From CAZLGO01 sp964559295 (GTDB lineage Archaea > Methanobacteriota > Methanobacteria > Methanobacteriales > Methanobacteriaceae), in assembly GCA_964559295.1 (NCBI GenBank), contig CAZLGO010000074.1, forward strand, positions 1 through 8,419: a stretch of DNA of 8,419 nucleotides, given 5' to 3'. The translations under genes were made by a program, and so were the position numbers. This document shows positions 4,922-8,419 of the stretch, piece after piece. The notes under the pieces were generated by a model. It ran no database searches, was not told where the DNA came from, and saw only the letters and a program-made list of their open reading frames with translations. The stretch's first letter is position 1; each line of letters opens with the position of its first letter.

Positions 4922-4945
4922 GATGCCAAAATATCTTTTTGATCA
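4922..4945 (+). repeat. 24-bp direct repeat, copy 2 (true phosphatase start)
   Basis: Partner of 4815-4838. This copy carries the functional ATG (4923) of the phosphatase gene with its own GGAGG site. Confidence 0.85.
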
Positions 4946-5723
4946 TCTGGATGCATTTGAAAGATTCAAAGATAAAAAAACAGGTATCATAACAGATATA
5001 GACGGCACAATAAGTGAGATAGCTCCCACCCCAGACGAGGCTGTGATAACTCCCATTATGAGAGATTCATTAAAAAAAATTGCAGAAAAATTCAAATTAG
5101 TCGCAGTTTTAAGCGGAAGATCTGTTGAAGATGCAAAAAGGATGGTTGGAGTAGACGGACTGCTTTACGTTGGAAATCACGGCTTAGAATACATAAAAGA
5201 TGGTGAAATACACATAGAACCTGAAGTTGAAAAATACCTTTCTACCATAAAAAAAGTTACCAAGGACGTTCAAGAAGGAGATTTAAGCAAAATTGATGGC
5301 ATATTATTCGAAGAAAAAGGAATATGTTTCTCTATTCATTATAGATTGTGCGAGGATCCCAAGAAAGCTAAAAAAATGGTATTAGATACTCTTGAAGATG
5401 CTCAAAAGTATACTGATTTTAAAATCAGAGAAGGACGTAAAGTTGTGGAGATAAGACCTCCAACTGCCCATGACAAAGGCACGATCCTCCAAAAACTCGT
5501 TACTGAAAACCAACTGGAAAAAGTCATTTATTTGGGTGATGATATAACCGATGCAGATGCGTTTTACAAGCTCAAAGAACTCAAAAAAGAAAGGCTGGTT
5601 GATGGAGAGAGTATTGTCGTGATATCGAGGGAAGTTCCAAATTATGTGAAAGAAAATGCGTCATTTTTTGTTGAAAGCGTTTATGAGGTTGGTAAATTCT
5701 TTGATTGGCTTTCAAATGGTTGA
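4923..5723 (+). CDS. otsB: Trehalose-6-phosphate phosphatase family HAD hydrolase
   Basis: A 266-residue HAD-superfamily phosphatase with the trehalose-phosphatase pattern: motif I TDIDGTISEIAPTP (24-37; nucleophile D25, acid/base D27), motif II VLSGRS (62-67; S64), the substrate-contact region VGNHGLEY (83-90), the conserved EIRPPTAHDKG (176-186; K185) and the metal-binding motif GDDITDADAF (205-214; D206, D207). Length is normal. It would release trehalose from trehalose 6-phosphate, a compatible solute and protectant, in the cytoplasm. No OtsA-type synthase is in the window, so a related sugar phosphate cannot be excluded. The gene follows the dehydrogenase by 87 bases that include a duplicated start and a palindrome, suggesting separate control. 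The A8 run at 5072-5079 is in frame. It ends 32 bases from the convergent nucleotidylyltransferase. Confidence 0.88.
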   Translation: MPKYLFDHLDAFERFKDKKTGIITDIDGTISEIAPTPDEAVITPIMRDSLKKIAEKFKLVAVLSGRSVEDAKRMVGVDGLLYVGNHGLEYIKDGEIHIEPEVEKYLSTIKKVTKDVQEGDLSKIDGILFEEKGICFSIHYRLCEDPKKAKKMVLDTLEDAQKYTDFKIREGRKVVEIRPPTAHDKGTILQKLVTENQLEKVIYLGDDITDADAFYKLKELKKERLVDGESIVVISREVPNYVKENASFFVESVYEVGKFFDWLSNG

Positions 5724-5755
5724 TTTTTAGTTATAAGGATACAAAATAATTCATT

Positions 5756-7045
5756 TTATCTTTCAACGGATATTCTAATCCTTAAGCCTTCTTTTTTCTC
5801 TACAACCTGCGCTTTTAAGGGGATGAAATGAGAATCTATAAGAAGACGCAGGTAGGTTGCAAGTTTGGCTGGTAATTTTAGGGGGCTTTTTATTTTACGT
5901 TCAGAGGTGCGTATTTCACAGCATAACCTATCTCTTTTGTCCACGTAGAGTGAAGCATCCACACCACTCTTTAGATGGGGAACCTCAAAGTTTCGAAGAC
6001 GCATACCTCCATCAAATGCATAAAGTGGCCCTTTGACTGTTCTATCACCTTTTCTAAACATTTTATGAGCATCAGCAGATGGAATCCCCTTATCAACTTT
6101 GGAAGCCACGAACCATGCTCTTTCAATCACATTCTCTACCTTCTGGTCAGGTGGGATTATCCCCTTGGATTCGTATCGCCTGATAAGATTAAATACTTCT
6201 GTACAGGTTACATTATTTTCTATGGAGCTTATCGCAAGTCTGGTAAGAACAGGACCATACCCTGCTTTCCGGAAAGATGCCCATATCTGATCCTCCAGCC
6301 TGTAACTTCTCCTCTTCACAATTTCATTTATTGCATCTGCATTTAGATGGGCTATATTAAGCAATTTTGCCCGGGAATAGGTGTTTAATCTCTTTAATAG
6401 AACTCCAATGTTCCTTTTTTCCGGGATGTTGCCTTTTTTGATCTCTTTTTTAAGTATTTTAACCGTGGAATCTGGGAGGAGTTTCTCAACATCCTCTGGT
6501 ATTTTGAGGTTGTTCTCGATTATTCTTCTCCTTATGTCTCTTCCTGAAACCTTACCATTGATTTTATGCTCTGCGATTATATGGAATTTGAGTTTTCTTC
6601 CATATTTTTTGTACAGGAATTCATTAACTGCGAACCATCTTATAACATTACGATTTGGAAGATTTCTGGGTATTCCGCTGAATATTCCTCTTTTTGCAAA
6701 TGAAGATGCATATTTTTTTATAACCGACGTCGATACATCAGCTGCATCCACAAAATCGATCACACCGTCCTCGAGCATCATGGCTATCCTGATGGGAACT
6801 GTATATGCAAGTGGGAGCCGATGGTGCAGACCTTCTATAGGCACCACTTTATCCACCCCTGCCTTCAGCGCCATTTCGCGTCTTGCTTCATAGGGAGCGA
6901 AAAATGGTGCGTGATTGGCGCTGTAATCCTTATTCAGGTAGATAACTACTTCGCCACCAGTTTCCTTTGCAATTTCCCTTCCTTTTTCTATGAGCTTCAC
7001 GTGTCCCTTGTGTAGAGGGTCAAAATCAGCGCTTATTCCGATCAT
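5756..7045 (-). CDS. HxGH-type nucleotidylyltransferase with long unassigned C-terminal region
   Basis: A 429-residue cytoplasmic protein. The N-terminal 200 residues are a nucleotidylyltransferase fold: ISADFDPLHKGHVKLIEKG (4-22) with the HKGH motif (H12, H15), a distal KVSGRDIRRRI (165-175) like the ISSTxIR loop of adenylyl/cytidylyltransferases, and PYEARREMAL (51-60). Such enzymes attach AMP or CMP to a phosphorylated or carboxylated substrate. Overall length and order recall TmcAL (tRNA-Met cytidine acetate ligase), but the C-terminal 220 residues, including KRRSYRLEDQIWASF (244-258) and a Cys pair at C375/C376, do not give a firm match. Many archaea are thought to use a different enzyme for that modification. 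Start: ATG 7045, with no clear ribosome binding site, perhaps a short-leader transcript. No frame damage. Substrate unknown. Confidence 0.7.
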   Translation of the reverse strand: MIGISADFDPLHKGHVKLIEKGREIAKETGGEVVIYLNKDYSANHAPFFAPYEARREMALKAGVDKVVPIEGLHHRLPLAYTVPIRIAMMLEDGVIDFVDAADVSTSVIKKYASSFAKRGIFSGIPRNLPNRNVIRWFAVNEFLYKKYGRKLKFHIIAEHKINGKVSGRDIRRRIIENNLKIPEDVEKLLPDSTVKILKKEIKKGNIPEKRNIGVLLKRLNTYSRAKLLNIAHLNADAINEIVKRRSYRLEDQIWASFRKAGYGPVLTRLAISSIENNVTCTEVFNLIRRYESKGIIPPDQKVENVIERAWFVASKVDKGIPSADAHKMFRKGDRTVKGPLYAFDGGMRLRNFEVPHLKSGVDASLYVDKRDRLCCEIRTSERKIKSPLKLPAKLATYLRLLIDSHFIPLKAQVVEKKEGLRIRISVER

Positions 7046-7187
7046 TATTATATATCTATGTTTTTTAACAGCTTAAAATCTCCTTAATAAGTAAGTTACT
7101 TCAGATTTCGGTGGTCCTAATAAGCTTTTCGACTTGTTTAAAATAGCAAGGAATAAATGAAAAGATTCAAGATAACAATTTTCATAG

Positions 7188-7793
7188 ATGATTTTAAGAT
7201 TTTGGGAAAAACCAGGGAAAGGGTGTGATGCTCTGAATAAAGTAAAAAATCCTCCTAGCAATAAAGATAGAAAGGAATGGGAATTATTGCTTGAAGAATA
7301 TAGATCTCTAAGAAACGAAGCATTGGCAAAAATGGAAAGACAATATAAAATTATTGGACTAGGTGTAGGGGGAATAGGAACATTATTAGGTATAGCATTC
7401 CAATTTCAAATTTATCCCCTATTTCTAGTTTTACCTCTCGCAATCGTCTCGTCTATGGTCTTATTTGATGCGGAAAGAGATTCAATTTTAAATATTGGAG
7501 GATATATATGTAATTTAGAAAAAGAGATAATCACTAATAGTAAATTAAAGGGTTGGGAGGTATGGTTGAGGGATGGCTCCGAAAAGCGTAAAGCTTACAA
7601 GCACTTTGACTATGCGTCATTAGCTATCTTATTTGTGCTGCTTATAGGCTGTATTATAGGTATTCTTTGCTTCTCAGGCGAAGTAAGTGGGTTTGAAATT
7701 TTAAACAACTTTTTGTTTAGATATATAATTGCTTCTGTCTATTTCGTGATAGGATTTTATCTATTTATTTGTTATTGTTGGGAATCACGCTAA
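7188..7793 (+). CDS. Four-helix membrane protein of unknown function, SLATT-like layout
   Basis: A 201-residue protein. A charged helix, WELLLEEYRSLRNEALAKME (residues 31-50), precedes a first transmembrane hairpin (about 54-72 and 76-94). Then come an amphipathic cytoplasmic helix, ERDSILNIGGYICNLEKEI (96-114), the GWEVWLRD segment (122-129) and a second hairpin (143-163 and 176-196). Proteins with this EYxxLRxE-helix, hairpin, IGxYI and GWE order are widespread in accessory regions of bacteria and archaea without known function. The helix-plus-hairpin resembles SLATT effector domains, but I see no partner nucleotide-cyclase or sensor gene. The start is uncertain: ATG 7188 lacks a ribosome binding site, and a site-like GGTGTGAT occurs inside the ORF near residue 12. 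It is divergent from the nucleotidylyltransferase, and a TTTAAAATA at 7137-7145 could be its TATA box. Confidence 0.65.
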   Translation: MILRFWEKPGKGCDALNKVKNPPSNKDRKEWELLLEEYRSLRNEALAKMERQYKIIGLGVGGIGTLLGIAFQFQIYPLFLVLPLAIVSSMVLFDAERDSILNIGGYICNLEKEIITNSKLKGWEVWLRDGSEKRKAYKHFDYASLAILFVLLIGCIIGILCFSGEVSGFEILNNFLFRYIIASVYFVIGFYLFICYCWESR

Positions 7794-7983
7794 TAAACGC
7801 TGGAAATAGACATTCACTTCCAAGGCCATACTTGGACATCCTCAGAGGGGTTTCAAAGAAAAATCTGGACAATACGCCAAATTCATCTAACTCGCTTCTA
7901 ATACAGATAAGATGGTTAAAAAAGCACCCAAAATAGTATTACATAACGACTTTAAAAAGGAGATTAGCATAATTTTATTTAAA

Positions 7984-8371
7984 TCAAATCGTGACTTTCT
8001 CTTTGTCCAAGCTATAAATCAGGAATAATACTAAACCAGTAGCTGCTATAACCCCTACGGCACTATAAGCTACGATTGACCAGTTTACAATATGGCTGCT
8101 GGTAACATATTCAACGATATTTCCAGACGCTAGGAAAACCAGTACACTGATACCTATCGCAAAAAAAATTCAGAACTTCCATTAACCGTGGGTGAGTAAA
8201 TCTTAAAATGGACCAGGATGAAAAGGCAGCGTAGATCATTGGGAGCAATGGGGCGATTACCAGCGCCATTACCCATACAGCGACTGATAGAACAAAAAGC
8301 GGGTTTAATCCTCCTAAAAAGTTCCAAACGAGAGAAAATAAGATAATGATGAGGATAATTATAGTAGGGTC
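7984..8371 (-). pseudogene. Polytopic membrane protein, 5'-truncated and frameshifted
   Basis: The minus strand from 8371 encodes IIILIIILFSLVWNFLGGLN, then PLFVLSVAVWVMALVIAPLL and a loop (SWSILRFTHPRLMEVLNFF). At a run of eight T on the coding strand (8161-8168) the frame is lost. Dropping one base gives AIGISVLVFLASGNIVEYVT, then SSHIVNWSIVAYSAVGVIAA and LVLFLIYSLDKEKVTI with TGA at 7986-7984. Four hydrophobic helices separated by short loops are visible. An in-frame TAG at 8374-8372 and the absence of a start show the 5' part is missing or replaced. The family is not recognised. The single extra base could be decay, sequencing error, or a phase-variable run; the missing start argues for decay. 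Confidence 0.6.
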
Positions 8372-8380
8372 CTAGATTTT

Positions 8381-8419
8381 TCACGCCACAGCAAGCCTCT
8401 GGATCTTTTCTTTTGTGTT
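8381..8419 (-). CDS. Last 12 codons of an unidentified gene at the window edge
   Basis: A minus-strand frame open from the edge ends NTKEKIQRLAVA with TGA at 8383-8381. It stops only nine bases before the truncated membrane-protein frame, so it may belong to an element or gene whose arrival removed the front of that protein. It is too short to identify. Confidence 0.25.
   Translation of the reverse strand, partial: NTKEKIQRLAVA

Noticed and set aside
4881..4922. Upstream TTG start for the phosphatase
   Set aside because: No ribosome binding site; the added residues cross the palindrome. ATG 4923 has GGAGG at proper spacing.
5975..7015. Plus-strand ORFs opposite the nucleotidylyltransferase (up to 170 codons)
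   Set aside because: The minus-strand protein carries the HKGH motif and is open over 429 codons; the plus ORFs are shadows.
7073..7261. 62-codon minus-strand ORF
   Set aside because: It spans the divergent promoter region and the start of the membrane protein and has no recognisable motif.
7794..7983. Short plus-strand frames, e.g. HSLPRPYLDILRGVS and a 38-codon ORF near 7911
   Set aside because: No ribosome binding site or family resemblance. This 190-bp stretch is best regarded as intergenic, between the membrane protein and the convergent pseudogene.
8154..8384. 76-codon minus-strand ORF starting GTG at 8384
   Set aside because: A different frame in the same region, corrected for one base, gives a coherent four-helix membrane protein; this ORF is its out-of-frame shadow.
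1..8419. CRISPR arrays, tRNA or rRNA genes
   Set aside because: No regularly spaced repeats and no tRNA-like or rRNA-like sequence were seen by eye on either strand.

Overview
The window looks like a piece of an AT-rich archaeal genome, most likely euryarchaeal. Supporting signs are short Shine-Dalgarno sites of the GGTGAT/GGAGG type, a TATA box placed for a leaderless transcript, an IS630-type transposase remnant of a kind common in archaea, a short lipoprotein-type signal ahead of a thioredoxin, and compact gene spacing. No rRNA, tRNA or other phylogenetic marker is present, so the exact lineage cannot be stated.

The left part (1-2200, genes on the minus strand) is a worn, mosaic region. 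It contains the start of an intact-looking GT2 glycosyltransferase running off the left edge, a 31-codon stub of a second GT2 gene, a complete TumE/TumA-type toxin-antitoxin pair (230-867), and a GT2 gene cut short at its 3' end. Next come a frameshifted DUF2283 gene and a broken DUF4258 gene whose front has been replaced by the first ~25 codons of a GT4 glycosyltransferase. Last is the C-terminal membrane anchor of an unknown protein. Several junctions here are recombination joints, not ordinary gene boundaries. The GT genes suggest the region was once, or borders, a cell-surface glycan or protein-glycosylation locus.

At 2200-2732 lies a 5'-truncated, frameshifted IS630-family transposase on the plus strand. 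Its left edge cuts into the membrane-anchor gene. An AT-rich stretch without a recognisable gene (2733-2896) leads to a clear TATA box.

The middle (2928-5723, plus strand) is healthy and operon-like: a thioredoxin-fold lipoprotein, a CcdA-type thiol-electron transporter, a DUF1932-type NAD(P)-binding dehydrogenase and a trehalose-6-phosphate phosphatase-family HAD enzyme. The first two form an obvious functional pair: CcdA would carry electrons across the membrane to reduce the extracytoplasmic thioredoxin. The phosphatase start region is duplicated. A 24-bp direct repeat (one mismatch) covers both the last six codons plus stop of the dehydrogenase and the true phosphatase start, with 83 bp of palindrome-rich DNA between.

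On the right, a 429-codon HxGH-type nucleotidylyltransferase with a long unassigned C-terminal region (minus strand) converges on the phosphatase and diverges from a four-helix membrane protein of unknown function (7188-7793). The window ends in a frameshifted, 5'-truncated polytopic membrane-protein gene (7984-8371) and the last 12 codons of an unidentified gene. Intact genes carry 8-base homopolymers without frame loss, while the broken genes are frameshifted at or near homopolymers. This suggests real decay in accessory DNA, though sequencing error cannot be excluded from sequence alone.
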